A DNA stretch of 64,000 bases from Hoplostethus atlanticus (GCA_034670405.1 JAXDDX010000141.1:722001-786000), one strand, 5' to 3'; counted from the stretch's first letter, positions 47,986 through 61,206 are shown. Notes: generated from the sequence alone by a model not told the origin. Program-made: numbers and translations.

Positions 47986-48916
47986 GTCAAAAAAAAAAAA
48001 AAAGCGACAGCATAATATCATATAACCATGTGACGAAGGCCTGTGGTATATGCTTAAATAAATAGGAAAATCTATTTAATATACTCAGATCAATAAGAGA
48101 CAGACAGTTAAGTTGTAAATTATTATTTTTTTAATTTTCAGAACTAGTTCAATTGTGTCCTCAATGTCCAACAATGTCCTCTCCTTAAAACACACCCTCA
48201 GGCTGCCTAAGTGAGGTCTTACTAAATTAAACACTGTCACACTTTACTCTTTATGCCTAGTGTACTTTGATCCCAACGGATTACGCTGCAGCCATAGGAG
48301 CCCATTTCGGCCACTGCTGGCTAAGGCGATCTCGCGGGCAATTCCAAAACTTTTTGTACCTATTTTGGGGTATAAATGACGAATCTGTACATATAGAGCC
48401 CAGGTTTAAAAATACCGGAATTCCCCTTTAAGGTTTCATGGATGAAGCAGAGTGCTAAGTTTCTCAATACTAAAGCTATCAGTGAAATTAAATTATGGCC
48501 TGTACTACTCGGCCTGTACCATGGTAAATTATTTATACAATAATTACTATGGTACCATGATAAAACTAAAATTACCATCAAACTACTATGACAGTTTTTT
48601 TGTTAGGGTAACCTGGTCTCTTTCCACCACTAGATGGCACTCTTTCACTAATAAATGAATGGGATCCGTCAAGTTTATTAGTGGAACTCTAGCATAAGAG
48701 AAGCTGCTCTGACACGGAGTACAATAACGTTAGCCAAAAAGACATAACATACATAACCTACAGAGCTAATGATATTAGTCAAAACCATATAAAATAGTCA
48801 GCCAAGTGAAAAAAGCGAATGTCCTTACTTCAGGTGATCTCCCCACTCACTCAAAATGAGCCATACAGTGCAGGGAGAGAGTGGTGTGTTCACAGACAAG
48901 CGTTTGCTGCTGTGTC

Positions 48917-49110
48917 AGGCTACATCCACACTAATATGTTTTCGTTTTAAAACGGAGTTTTGAAACTAACGTCCACAGAAGTGTTTTAGCACCGCTTCAG
49001 AAATGATCTCCGTCCATGCTAAAACGCCTGAAAACGCATATCACATAACCATTCACCTACACTGGGCATGCGCCTGCCGGTGTAAACAGGAAGCAGATTG
49101 TCTGCTCTGC
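48917..49110. mobile_element. possible hAT-like MITE fragment
   Basis: GGCTACATCCACACTAATAT followed by several AAAACG(G/C) and CGTTTTAAAACG motifs resembles the ends of fish MITEs that start CTACGTCCACAC. The region also contains the paired TTTTCG/CGAAAA words of such elements. A matching terminal repeat was not found. Confidence 0.3.
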
Positions 49111-49259
49111 TGTTGCTTAAGAGCAGGTCCTGACAGTTGAATAGAATTTTTTTCTCAATGCAGTTCACTCATATAAGCTGACAGAAATACACTGTAGGAA
49201 TCGTTAAGGAGATGCGTCCGTCCCCAAATTGACGTGAAAAAAGCGACATTCGCCGAAAA

Positions 49260-49486
49260 GCGAACCCAATAACTTTATTTGAAGGTTTTTTCTGCGCATG
49301 CCTTTTGACTGAAATCTGTGAGGCTATTCCCCATTTCTAGTGTGACAATTAATAGAAACTGTAGCCTAACTCTACATGAAAAAAGCACACAGTAGGCCTC
49401 ATAGCCTATTTCAAATGAACCGAACAATACACACATGCACCGAACCGAACGGTTCGGATTTTTTACTTGAACCGTTCCATCCCTAG
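49260..49486. mobile_element. hAT-like element end
   Basis: The stretch ends in CCGAACGGTTCGGATTTTTT followed by ACTTGAACCGTTCCATCCCTA. Reverse-complemented this is TAGGGATGGAACGGTTCAAG, an end common in fish hAT-type repeats. The internal CCGAACCGAACGGTTCGG (49441-49458) is a near-palindrome. The opposite end was not located, so this is probably a truncated copy. Confidence 0.5.
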
Positions 49487-50599
49487 TAATTATAGCCAAC
49501 TAATGTAAGATACCTACTATCTGATAGAAGCCCTTTTTTATTGCCAGAGTGGGCAAATCGCCTGGAAACACTACAAACATTTGTTATTTCTATAATATCA
49601 TAAATCCTTATGGAAAGCAAAGCTGTTCTGTCAGTCTCTAAACACCATTGCCCTATCGGTTAATTCAATAGTGTACAGTTTATGTTTTTGTTCATACCTG
49701 GTTTTGTTAATTGAATTTTTTTATTATTAAAATCATCTATGAGTGTTGATGCCGTTTTTCCAGTGTTGATTGGTGAGCACCTGGGTTTACACTGCAAGGT
49801 CACATAATAAGTAATTGAATTAATGCAATGAATACAAAAACAATTGTTCACTATGACACAATGTTTTAATATAAGTATAGGTTCTTATGTCAAATTGAAG
49901 TAGATGTTATCATTAACATCACGTTTACCTCACGATGATGGGTGTCACACATCGGCGATGGACAATAGAATCATCTGTCTGTGTGATCAACTCACAAGAC
50001 TCGTGTGGGGTGCTGCATCCCACCAGTGCTCCTTGCATGGGGTGTTGACTAGGTCCATTGTTATGTCATATTTCATACCAGGGAGTGTAGATATCAACAG
50101 GCTAAACCATGGCTTCCTTTATCCATTGATTGCGTTCAGTATTCTTAACACAGGGTTATACACTCACGGAAATGCAATGAATCTTGGGACGTCCCTTTCA
50201 TTCTTCAGTACTCTAAAAGAAAGTGCAATATTATTGATATTGATCACAGCCTGTGAAACATCAACCTCGAGTGCTGGCAGATTTGGGGTCCTTTTCAATA
50301 AATATGAACACAAATAACAATCATTTAAAAATATATATATATTAGACAATGGTGAATATGGTCTGGAAATTGAGACAGTATAAGTAGCAAAAATGTGTTG
50401 CAAATATAGATTATTTTCATAAGAATATTTTTGATTATAGGAATATATACATTTAAAAATACTGTATTGAAAAACATGAACTAGGTAGCTATAGCCTGTG
50501 TAACCAAGCATCAGTACATTTTTGCTTTGCTTGATACAAAATAAGAAACTACAAAAAAGGGGATCATATCAGCCCCGTTGCCTATTCAGTGCAGAATTT

Positions 50600-50965
50600 A
50601 TTTTACAATTATTTTCATCACTCATAAGGCATTACACGGGCTGGCCCCACTTTATATCTCAGAACTGCCGTGTCCCCTTTCAACGGCTAGATCTCTCAGG
50701 CTGAAAACAAAAGGAGACCGAGCTTTCGCGGTCATTGCCCCCTCTCTTTGAAACCGTCTCCCCTTAGTCATTAAAAATGCAGAGTCAGTTGCTGGTTTTA
50801 AGGAGCTTTTAAAAACTCTCCTGTACCGTAAGCTTTTTACTTTGTAACATGTCTTTGTCCCTGTGGCGTTTTTTCATATTTCTGAATCTTTTTATACATG
50901 TGTTATTGTTGTGCAGTGCCTTTTTTTTGATAGGCGCTCTATAAATTAAGTTTTCTTACTCGCTT
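50600..50965 (+). mobile_element. LINE 3' end (C-terminal RT fragment with tail)
   Basis: Readable pieces are a LHGLAP-like start, then LWNRLP-type sequence in a second frame, NAESVAGFKELLKTLLYRKL, and a stop. A short 3' UTR follows with AGGCGCTCTATAAATTAAG and TTACTCGCTTACT repeats. This is the standard ending of a 5'-truncated fish L2-like LINE. It lies in the long first intron of GNE, in the sense direction. Confidence 0.75.
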
Positions 50966-51389
50966 ACTAGTAGGAACCCTACAAGTTTCCTTTGTAACAT
51001 CTCGTCTTTTTGTCAGCCACTCCTCAAGCTAATGGTTTAACTGTATTCTATTCAGTTTAGGTAAGTCTCTGTCAGTGGAAATTGGAATGGTTGTCATTGA
51101 AAAAATTGTATCGCTATTGGTACACCCATATAATCTGTCACGGTTGCCAGTGAAGTGAGTCTCAACTTGTTATACAGACTCTCATAGAGCACACAACAAC
51201 CTTGAGGAGATAGTGAAACCCCTTCCAGAGCTATATACAAAGACATTAACGGTGCTCATTTAGATACTAAATATTTTGTGTAACATTTTTGAGAGAGTCA
51301 AATGTGTTATTTAGGAGGTCAGAAAAGAAACTGGGCTGGGTGGCTAAGAGTTTAGTGGCATTAGGCCCCACGCACTTGATGCAAATGTA

Positions 51390-51795
51390 TTCAACACAGG
51401 GGTCACAGGTTACAATTGCAGTTGACGGGAACCTCATTGGTTACGATCAGAGGCGCATTATATGCAAGCTAGTTCACAACGGGGACCGTTTCAACAATGA
51501 ACGAATAACAACCTGGAACTGGAAAGATTACGAAATCAGAGAGCTTCTGTACATTCGTGGGGAAGAACAAATAAAGCGAACAAATTACCGGGATGGTAAA
51601 AGATTCAATTATCTACGGCGATATTACACAGATGTAAATATGGTGACACGGGTCTTGTGTGGTCTGGTCTGAATGGCCGATGACCCGGGACAAACCCGGG
51701 ACAGTAGTTTGATCTGAATGGGTCCAACACGGGAACGACCCGTGTTCAATAACCCGTGTAAATCCCAGGATTTGTGTGTGAAAGGGGTGTTAGTG
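51390..51795 (+). mobile_element. DNA-transposon remnant with Myb/SANT-like segment
   Basis: A frame includes TTWNWKDYEIRELLYIRGEE followed by QIKRTNYRDGKRFNYLRRYY. The pattern WxDxEIRxLLxIRGEExIKR resembles Myb/SANT-like DNA-binding proteins encoded by PIF/Harbinger transposons. It is followed by non-coding sequence rich in ACCCGTGTT/ACCCGGGAC motifs (51650-51770), resembling subterminal repeats of a cut-and-paste element. The ends were not found. Confidence 0.45.
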
Positions 51796-52228
51796 AAGAA
51801 GAACGCTGTGTCTGGATCCTGTACTGACAAGCCACCTGGCTCCAACTCGTGCTGTGAAAATAAATACAATGATGATATGGGAGTCATATAAGATGGACAG
51901 GTCATACCAGAGCATGGTTGTTGCTAAGTAAATAGTGATTTTATGCTAACTGAAGTTTGTGTTTGTGAGTGTTGGTTCACAATGGCAGTGTTATGGAGCA
52001 CATATTATTACCATGGTGGTATAATTTCAGTTAATTTTCAGTCAACCTGGGCTGTATTTTCCTATTTTTGCCATCGAGTCAATCAACTCTGATAAAACGT
52101 CCATTAATTACTTAACTGTAGAGCTACGCACTGCTCTTATGGCAGACCACTAAGCATTAGGCACACAATTCTAATTCCCAGAACCACCCACCTCAACACC
52201 CACCCTCAACACCAATTATTCATTAACT

Positions 52229-52703
52229 ACTAGTAACTATTTAGTAAAGACTAGTTGCTATTCCACTCTTCACTAGTGCATGTTCCATTGTTACTTGTTG
52301 CTATTGAATAGGGACTAGTCATTTTTCAATAATACATTTTTATTGCATGTGGTCAATAATGAATATTTTCAGTTTGAGTATAACCAACAATTGTATGATC
52401 AACATCTAGTTTTGCCTAGTCCATTTGACAAGTATTTAAAAAATAAGTCTAGTAATAAAAATGTTGCTATCTTCCTTTGGAAAAAAAGTACAAATCAAAA
52501 TAACAGTATAATGACTGACAGTCATTATAATAGCTACTAGTTACAGCGGAATAGTGAGTAAGTAAAAAATTATAATAGGAACTAATGATTAATAAATCAT
52601 TACTAGTAAGTAATGCTTAATAACTAGTTTAATTACTAGTAACTATAAAATAAGTACTAGTCTTTATTACATTGGTACTAGTAAAAGTAGAAAGGCGACT
52701 AGT
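52229..52703. repeat. block dense in ACTAGT palindromes
   Basis: Eleven ACTAGT hexamers occur in about 475 bases, for example at 52229, 52250 and 52698, often as TTACTAGTAA or AACTAGTT. The background is A/T-rich with CATTA and TTAATAA words. One ACTAGT is expected per 4 kb by chance. It looks like the subterminal repeats of a DNA transposon or a satellite-like MITE. The ends are not defined and there is no coding frame. Confidence 0.6.
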
Positions 52704-52749
52704 AAAAACCTAATTATTAATTTGTGTAACTGATAATTTGTATTACCTT

Positions 52750-55240
52750 GGACTGCTGACAGCAGATTCCCTGCAATGTTTACTGCTTATAAAACATTGC
52801 CAAGTTAGCAGTGTGTATTTATGTATGGTAAAGATATGATGAGGTACATACCTCTACAGTAATTGACAAAATTCATTGGCATGATGGGAAAAACGAAGAA
52901 AATAAGGCCCAGGTCGGAAATAACCAGTATTATCCTTTTAAGTGAGTCATGAGTGGTCATCGAGCCAAGTTCAGGTCAGTCAAGTCAGGCATTAGACCCT
53001 GCAGGCCCCTCTATAGCTGATAAACGAGATGAGAGGGAGACAAAAATGATACCCAACTTGGGGATAAAGTTATAAAGCAGACTCATTTAATACTTAGTTG
53101 TATTAAATGAGTTTAATACTTTTGTTTGTTCTTACTCCAAGAGCACACGATAGTCATCAGTTAACTGGTGTGTGTGTGTGTGTCTTAATTTTTAGAAGTG
53201 CTTAAAGATATACAGACATACCTCAACCTTTAACGTAGCTGTTTAGCTTATAAGCATAATCATTTCCATCTCACACTTCAGCATTGAAGGTGATTTGGGG
53301 CCTGCACAAGTACCACCAAACTCCATTTCAGTTAATTATGATTCTTCATACCCTAGCTGTCATTTTTCAACCCCCATAATCCTCTTCTCGTTTTCAGAAA
53401 AAAACCCAAATGTCATCGCCACATAGAAACTGATTGGAGTTCCAACCCGGAAACAAGGGAAAGAGATCAAGCGTTTTTATGGTTTAAGACAAGTGGGTTT
53501 CAGTGGCCAGGCATTCATTTCTCAAAATAACATTAATGTACACGTGACAGGACAAGACAACAATGTCAAATTTATTGTGTGAATACAGGAAACGTTCTGA
53601 CTGCTTCAGTAGAAAGACACAAAATGTGAATTTTTACACTAGTGTAAATGGGGAACGTCATTATATGGTTTATTTTTTCCCCTTTTTCCCATTCGCATCC
53701 TTCCCCTCCATTTCTATGCCTGCATTGTGGGACTGTACAGAATCTGCACTTGATGAATCCAACACTTCTTAGTTCTTGAACGGGCATGCGAAATGGGTTG
53801 TGGCTCACTGCTGCTTTCCACAATTTCAGGATCAAGCTGCGACTCTTGCTCAGCCCGTGTTTGTGAAAACACACCCTGGTCATCTGTACAGTCTGTCCTA
53901 GAATGGAAGAACAACACATCTGTGTGGAAGACCTAGGTCACTCCAGGCCAATATTGACTCGAGGCCTTGAACAACATAGCAGGGAACAGCAGGGGTGGGT
54001 CAGTTTGATTACCATGCAGACAGTCAGGGCAGGACTCGAGTGACTTCATCCACAGTGGCTACTGCTTTAACGTTTACCAGACAAATATTGGTCATGGAAA
54101 TTGTGTTGTATGTCATGGAATAGTCTCGGAAAGGTCATGGAATTTGATTAGCAAAAGGGTGTAGGAACCCTGTTTTAAGGCGGTAGAGATGGGCAACACT
54201 GCAAGCAGCAGGGATTGGGATAAGCACATGGAGTCAATGTGGATAGGAGATTTATAACAAACATATATGATTTTAAAATATGGAGAGAAGCTTTGCATAG
54301 CATAGCGGAGCTATTTCAGGCAGTCACACTCGAGTGGCGTTACAGCTCAGTCAGCTGACTCGTCAGCTGAGCGTATGCAGCCACTGCAATTGCGCAGTCT
54401 ATTTAAACCATCAATCTCACTGCTCATTCTCTGCTGCTGCCACTGCCGCTCTGCACACTGTGCTGCTCTGCTCTCACCCCACCACCACCCCAGCATCCAC
54501 CTGTGGGCTCTGTTCTTAGACCCCCTAGGGGATTACTGCCGATCGCTCCCTGCCTCACTCGGCTGGCTAAGTGAGTTAAGCGGAGGGCGATGCAACAGGG
54601 CCCTGATGCCAAAATAAATCTACATTTACATTTTATTCTCATATAAAGTGTCATAATCAATACCTGAGTTGGCGGACTGAAATACCGTTGACCCTAATTG
54701 TTGGCAAAGTTGCCCATCTGCATGAAATTGTGTATGATAATGTTTTCATCCCTAGTCCAGACACAGTAGCTCATGGCTTCAAATGTCACCAGCCTTTAAG
54801 GGCATGCTGCATTGGCTCCTTTTTAGAGGCAGTGCAGCTGGCCAGCCTTGTCCTCAGCATGGATGGACACTGGCAACTTGACAAAGTCAATGTGGATAAC
54901 ACAGTGGGTTGAAAATTACATTTAGTTGTTAGTTGAGTCTGAATCAACTTTTTTGGCCAAATACATTCGCACATACAAGGAATCCCACATTTTAAAGTGC
55001 TGGAGGAAAGTGTGTCTGCATAACATTTTTCTTATTTATGTGACATAAACACATATTTAGCTTAGTTTTATTTGTTTTGTTTTCATGCCTCAGCGACTGC
55101 ATAATAGGAAAGCCCAAGTGAGTATGACTTGCGTGTGTTTGTATTCTAGTAGATGGATATTAATATGCCTTCCAGTGTCTTAACCACTGACCTATAGTAA
55201 AAGTAGACACGGTCAACCGGACTCTGCACGTTGACGCGAA
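52750..55240. other. GNE first intron, no gene seen
   Basis: Mostly unique A/T-rich DNA. At 54390-54615 a TATTTAAA word is followed about 215 bases later by AATAAA in CTG-rich sequence; this could be a promoter-polyA pair of an old repeat, class unknown. No open frame resembles a known protein. Confidence 0.45.
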
Positions 55241-55366
55241 GTGAAGCCAATTTTGCTTGCCATTTCCAATAATTCCAAGAGTGTGATGTCACTGCACCAT
55301 CGGTAGGACATGAAAACCAATCAGGATCTTGTTTGCATCAAGCAAAGGTCGCATCCTGTTTCTGTA

Positions 55367-55411
55367 ATGCCGGATGTGAACAAAGGCAGCAGGTACTCGA
55401 CTTCTTTCACA
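55367..55411 (+). CDS. possible alternative first coding exon of GNE
   Basis: An ATG at 55367 opens a 15-codon frame, MPDVNKGSRYSTSFT, ending at a consensus donor ACA|GTAAGT (55412). The phase is 0, so it could join in frame to the ELYYLRM exon at 58044. Upstream are a CRE-like TGATGTCA (55284-55291) and a CCAAT box (55317-55321), as expected for a promoter. GNE is known to have alternative N-termini in mammals. I found no similarity to a known alternative exon, so this remains a structural guess. It lies about 120 bases before a hAT insertion. Confidence 0.3.
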
Positions 55412-55541
55412 GTAAGTGAACTTTGAGAATGTGGTGTTTATTTAGCTGAACGTTGTAATGTGTTCATGTGCTGGCTGGCTAGCGACTTAGCTTTGATGTC
55501 TGCCTTTTGTTAAACTGCTTTTTTCATAGCACGTTGAACAC

Positions 55542-56543
<1,002 letters not shown>

Positions 56544-56559
56544 TTGAACACAACAGCAT

Positions 56560-58040
56560 TAGTCGTTAATCTAGTAAAGACGTCAACTAATTCTTCATAC
56601 AGCTTAGGTTAGCTACGTGCAGCAGGTTCAGTTCAATCATAGCAACCTCAGATTTGACAGTTTCATGCCTTGGTCAGTGTTCTCGGGTCTAATCTGAATT
56701 GGCTGAACTATCATTTATCCATCTATTGGCAGTCTGATGTTAACATTTTTGAGATCATAAGCAAACTTAAGGCCAGCTACCGTGAGTAATTTCTGTAGTG
56801 TATTGTTAAGAAACGAAACATTAATCTTAGCTTTGCACTCTGAGTACATTCTTTTAATTGTTGCATCTGTTTTGTGACAGACTGTAATATTCTTTTCCTC
56901 TTTACCTGCACAGGTGGAGTTCAACTGGATTCAAAGAGCCACTGGAGACAAATCATAATGATCCCTGAAAGCTCTCCAAATTCCTTCATTTTCTGTTAAG
57001 CTCTGTCAAAGGTTTAAATCACATGTTCAAAATGTTTTAAAGTCTTTATCTTGACAGGGAAGTAAACATGCCATTTTCCTTCATTTCATAACACATGCTC
57101 TACAAGAATATACATATTGTGTGTGTTTGTTCTTTGTTAATTAAAAAACAACAACATGGGTTTCTTATCAAATGGCTGTTTATTGACACCGTAATTAAGG
57201 AAAAAATGGTTACTAGGATCAGAGTGTATCATCTCTGTCAGGTGTCTCAATCCATGACATGATCCGTCCTCCTGAAAATGACACAATAATCATAGATCTT
57301 CATCCTCTCTTAATGTTACTGCCATCCAATTTCACTGATGGCATCTGTAATGCACCAATTTTTGCTGCAATGTTTAACTCATGATCCAGATATTTTACTA
57401 TGCGTTATGTCCCAACTTACAAATGAAATTAAAACAAGCGCAACTCCCTGCTGTTCGTTTCCACCGCAATGAGCAGCCTAAAATCACTCTGTCTTTCAGG
57501 ATCCAGCTGTTGTATGATCAAAAGCAAGAGAATAAATCAGTGTGGGTATAATTGTAACCTTTTGAAAGACCACTCAACTGTACAGCAACTGCTAAGACCA
57601 TCAACTAATATTGGTGACTTGATACAAACTCTTAGTGTTCACATCAGCATTCACTCTCTTGTTTAGCTCTGCAGATTAAAATCAATCCATGTACCATTTC
57701 CAAAAGCCATATATGCTAGCAAGACTCTGTCGTCAGCTCTCATCGTGACAGACTAACGTGGATAAAGACTGAGCTTAGCTGGCAAACACCAGCTAGCTCC
57801 TGATAACTAACAAGGCAGCTCGTCTATGTTAGGGGATTATGGGTATTTACCGATTTTCAATCAGTCAATCACCTAGGGCAACAGCCAGCTCGAGGATCTA
57901 TGTGGCAGCATTTTTTTTTAATGAATTCTACAATTTAGAACTGTGATAAACGCCCACGTAAATTCATTTTCAGCTATCGATTTCACACTGGTCCTAACTG
58001 TCTCTCCTACTGTCATGTCTTTCATTTCTCTGTCTGTTTC
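56560..58040. other. GNE first intron, distal part
   Basis: Contains a 69-codon minus-strand frame (56924-56715) and a last-exon-like pattern (57271-57179, minus), both of unknown meaning, otherwise A/T-rich sequence. The branch/polypyrimidine region for the exon at 58044 begins near 57995. Confidence 0.45.
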
Positions 58041-58043
58041 TAG

Positions 58044-58115
58044 GAGCTGTATTACCTGAGAATGCAGAGAAGCAGAGAAAAGATGGAGAGGGGAATGATG
58101 GAGGAGCAGCAGCAG
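58044..58115 (+). CDS. gne: GNE, second coding exon
   Basis: The acceptor TTTCTAG ends at 58043 and the donor CAG|GTAGGG begins at 58116. The 72-nt exon (24 codons, phase 0 at both ends) begins ELYYLRMQRSREKMERG and ends in EEQQQ. It corresponds to human [21 protein letters not shown]. The ATG at 58083 (MERGMM) sits where the short human isoform (722 residues, MEKNGNN) starts, so this exon can carry the initiator of the short form if transcription begins upstream of it. The body is less conserved than the following exons, as in other vertebrates, so identity rests on ELY, the position of the internal methionine, phase and context. Confidence 0.8.
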
Positions 58116-59056
58116 GTAGGGCTCTTTAGTCTTTGTGCCCATGTGTGTATATTTGTGTGACGAGGCTTAAGCGGTACATCAACGGTCAGTTGTTGAATCT
58201 GGAGCATGTAGACACGTGTGACGCATTGCATTGACGCGGATGCGAAAATGAAGTTTACAAAGTGGACATGTGTTTGCTCAGTGTACATCAGTAGCTGATT
58301 TTTGAACCTGAAGCAAAAGTCTGAGTCCACTACCAGGAACTCTTTTGTTTCATCATTTATCAAAAACCAATACACATTTTTAGTCAAATTTATATTTCTC
58401 AAACAAGATTACATAATTAAAAAAAAAAAAAAAAAGACGTTCATTAAAAATAGTTTTCAGCCGATGTCCTTTTTCAAAGTAAAAGCACTAGCAGTAGCGA
58501 TGATAACGCATAGAGGACCATATTAATTTAGTCAATATCGGGTATTAGTTCAGCAATCCACACTGTGTATTAGCAGCATACATGTGTTAATATTTGAATA
58601 AAGTATATGGTGTGACAACAATTTGAGAAAACCTTAGCAAATGGTGTGAACAAGACATTCCGATATATTTCAATAGCATTTCTTAAAATCTAAACATTTT
58701 AACTTCAGTTCTAAATAATGTATTCTTGATTTAAAAAGTATAAACTGAGTAAAAAAAAAAAAGTATTTGTTTTTGATAGCAGTTCACAAACAGTCCGTGG
58801 TAGTGGACTCAGACTTTTGAACCCCACTCTGTGTGCTGATTTTGTAATCCTGTCCTAACTAGTACCGAACACCCATAAATGTGCTGACTGCTTGGCGACC
58901 TCAGTCAGAAAATACTCCAAATTAAATTTAAGCAGGTTTAATTGTGCACGTTAGGCATCTAGTGGTGAGTGGTGTGCATGTCCTGTGTGCATTCAATTCA
59001 AATCAACGTTATTGTTGTATGCGTGTGTCTGTGGCCGTTACCTCCAGTTGCTGCAG

Positions 59057-59205
59057 TCTAAGAAGAGGCTGAGGGTATGCGTGGCGACCTGTAACAGAGC
59101 AGACTACTCCAAACTGGCCCCCATCATGTTTGGGATCAAGTCCCATCCTGACGAGTTCGAACTGGAGGTGGTGGTGCTCGGTTCACATCTCATTGATGAC
59201 TATGG
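59057..59205 (+). CDS. gne: GNE, third coding exon (start of epimerase domain)
   Basis: The exon encodes [20 protein letters not shown] and continues to [13 protein letters not shown], nearly identical to human GNE residues 9-55. It is the first Rossmann-like beta strand and loop of the UDP-GlcNAc 2-epimerase domain (WecB-like, GT-B fold). The acceptor can be after CTGCAG (59056) or after CCTCCAG (59047). Both keep phase 0 and differ by three residues, LLQ. The donor is TATGG|GTAAG at 59205/59206, splitting the glycine codon in phase 2. Only the placement of the 5' edge is uncertain. Confidence 0.95.
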
Positions 59206-60199
59206 GTAAGATCAGCTGGTAGCTCTCTAAAAGGTTAACAACGGTGGTTAATGCAGAACCTTGCCCATAAAAGCCTAAATCCCATTGCTTGCTGTTTTTA
59301 ATAACATGGCGAAAAAAGAATACAAGGTGAATGCAATGTCATCTCCCTTTTTTTTTAAATGAAAAGACAAAAATAATTAGCAATTATAACAAGAAGCAAT
59401 AATAAATTGCAGCCTTGTCCTGCTACAATAATGTAGGAATTGCAATATCCTAAAACACCATTGAGTGTCCCCAGGGAAATTCAGTTTGCAAAGGCCAGTA
59501 CAGAAAACATACAACAACAACAATGGGTAACATGCAACACACTGAAGTAAAACTATGAGTATATTCAGTCTAGTAATGCTCACGGAATTGCCAGGGCAGA
59601 AAATGTATTATGTAGCACAACATATTCAGCAGTGAGACACATGAGTGTAGCATTCACACAGTGGTCACCATTGGCCACCATGGTAAACAGCATGTTTTAA
59701 GTAGATGAGCTTGCATTATGGACAGCATGCACAATAGTGAATGGCATCTAAAACATTTGAAAATTCACCGTAACAGTTAAACTATTCATGTACAGTATAT
59801 GACGTGCGTGATTCCTCTGGCCATTTGGTTCTTGTTGACAAGGTTTATATGTTTTGGGACTAAACCCCACCTGCTTTTGGACAATAGAGCCAGTTTAAAA
59901 TCCATTTAATGCCTATTTAAAGTCTCCTCCCAGATGGTAGCAGTATGAAGTTCTTGGCAAGAATGCATGTTGGGTCATTATACTGTATATCCTTGTGCCT
60001 TCATACAGTTCCAGTCTCCTGCAGGGGCCACTACAGACCTCAGTGAGTTCCCGTTGCTTACTGACAGCCCTCCATGCCATGCTGGGACAGAGGATTGAGT
60101 AGTAGAAAACTGCTGGTTGTTTCCCTCTATTTAACTTCCGTTTCTTCTTTCTATTCTTTGCCTCTTCTCGTTTTTCCTTTCCCACTCCCTCCTACGCAG

Positions 60200-60446
60200 G
60201 AACACCTTTCGCATGATCGAGCAGGATGACTTTGACATCAGCTCCAAGCTGCACACCATAGTGAGAGGGGAGGACGAGGCGGCCATGGTGGAGAGTGTTG
60301 GGCTGGCGCTGGTCAAACTCCCTGATGTCCTACAGAGGCTCCGCCCCGATGTCCTGGTCGTCCATGGTGACCGCTTTGATGCGCTGGCCCTAGCAACCGC
60401 CGCCGCCCTGATGAACATCAGGATACTACACCTGGAGGGAGGAGAG
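60200..60446 (+). CDS. gne: GNE, fourth coding exon (epimerase active-site residues)
   Basis: The acceptor CTACGCAG ends at 60199 and the donor GAG|GTGAGG begins at 60447. The 247 nt start in phase 2, completing the glycine of DDYG, and end in phase 0. The protein includes [47 protein letters not shown] and LHLEGGE. These correspond to human residues 55-137. Residues known to matter for epimerase activity, D112 and R113 in VHGDRF and E134 in LEGGE, are conserved, as is H132. There are no stops or frame changes, so this looks like a functional gene. Confidence 0.97.
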
Positions 60447-60873
60447 GTGAGGGGAGAGGGCTGAACAATATTGCTGACATTGTAATAGGTGGATTATCTA
60501 CATCACAAAGGCTGCTATGGGCATTTCAAGAGTTGAAATTCAGGGGTGAGATGCTTCACTCCTCTAGAACTCCTTCACTCCTCCTGAGAGCTTCCATACT
60601 TCATGATGGTTAACAGCACTTGAGAAAATCATTTTCTACAAATCATGTCTGTTTTTTGGAGTATCTAATTAATACGTGTTGCTGTATAGGAGTTGTGTGA
60701 AAAATCGGAGCGAAGATGTGAGGATTCATAGTTAAAGTTGCATTTTCACAATAATACAACTTTTACCTCTTTTTATTTATTGGATGCAGCTCAATAAAGA
60801 AGAGATTTGATTTGTAGGAAGTACTTTTTACTACACTGCCTCTTGATGACAATATCTCTTCCCCCCCTCCCAG

Positions 60874-61081
60874 GTGAGTGGTACTATTGACGACTCGATC
60901 CGCCACGCCATCAGTAAACTGGCCCACTACCACGCCTGTTGCACACACAGCGCCGAGCAGCACCTCATCGCCATGTGTGAGGACCACTCTCACATCCTGC
61001 TGGCCGGCTGCCCCTCCTACGATAAGCTGCTGTCCGCGCACCACAGGGAGGACTACATGGACATCATCAAGTGCTGGCTGG
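60874..61081 (+). CDS. gne: GNE, fifth coding exon
   Basis: The acceptor CTCCCAG ends at 60873 after a C-rich tract, and the donor CTGG|GTGAGT begins at 61082. The 208 nt run from phase 0 to phase 1. The product begins [20 protein letters not shown] and includes [19 protein letters not shown], matching human residues 138-206. It holds the equivalent of D143 in TIDDS, implicated in catalysis, and the GCPSYDKL segment of the second half of the GT-B fold. It is strongly conserved and open throughout. Confidence 0.97.
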
Positions 61082-61170
61082 GTGAGTGGGGAAACTGAGA
61101 TGGGGGACTGTGCGTGTGCGTGTGTGTGTGTGTCAGTGGAATCTGTTGCCAGTGGAAATTTCCTTGTCGA

Positions 61171-61173
61171 TTT

Positions 61174-61204
<31 letters not shown>

Positions 61205-61206
61205 TT
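61171..61206 (+). repeat. (TTTA)n in a GNE intron
   Basis: About nine TTTA units, 90 bases after the GNE donor at 61082. Confidence 0.95.

Noticed and set aside
54330-54620. Possible solo LTR (TATTTAAA then AATAAA)
   Set aside because: No terminal TG/CA ends or target duplication could be defined, and no retroviral protein remnants occur anywhere in the window.
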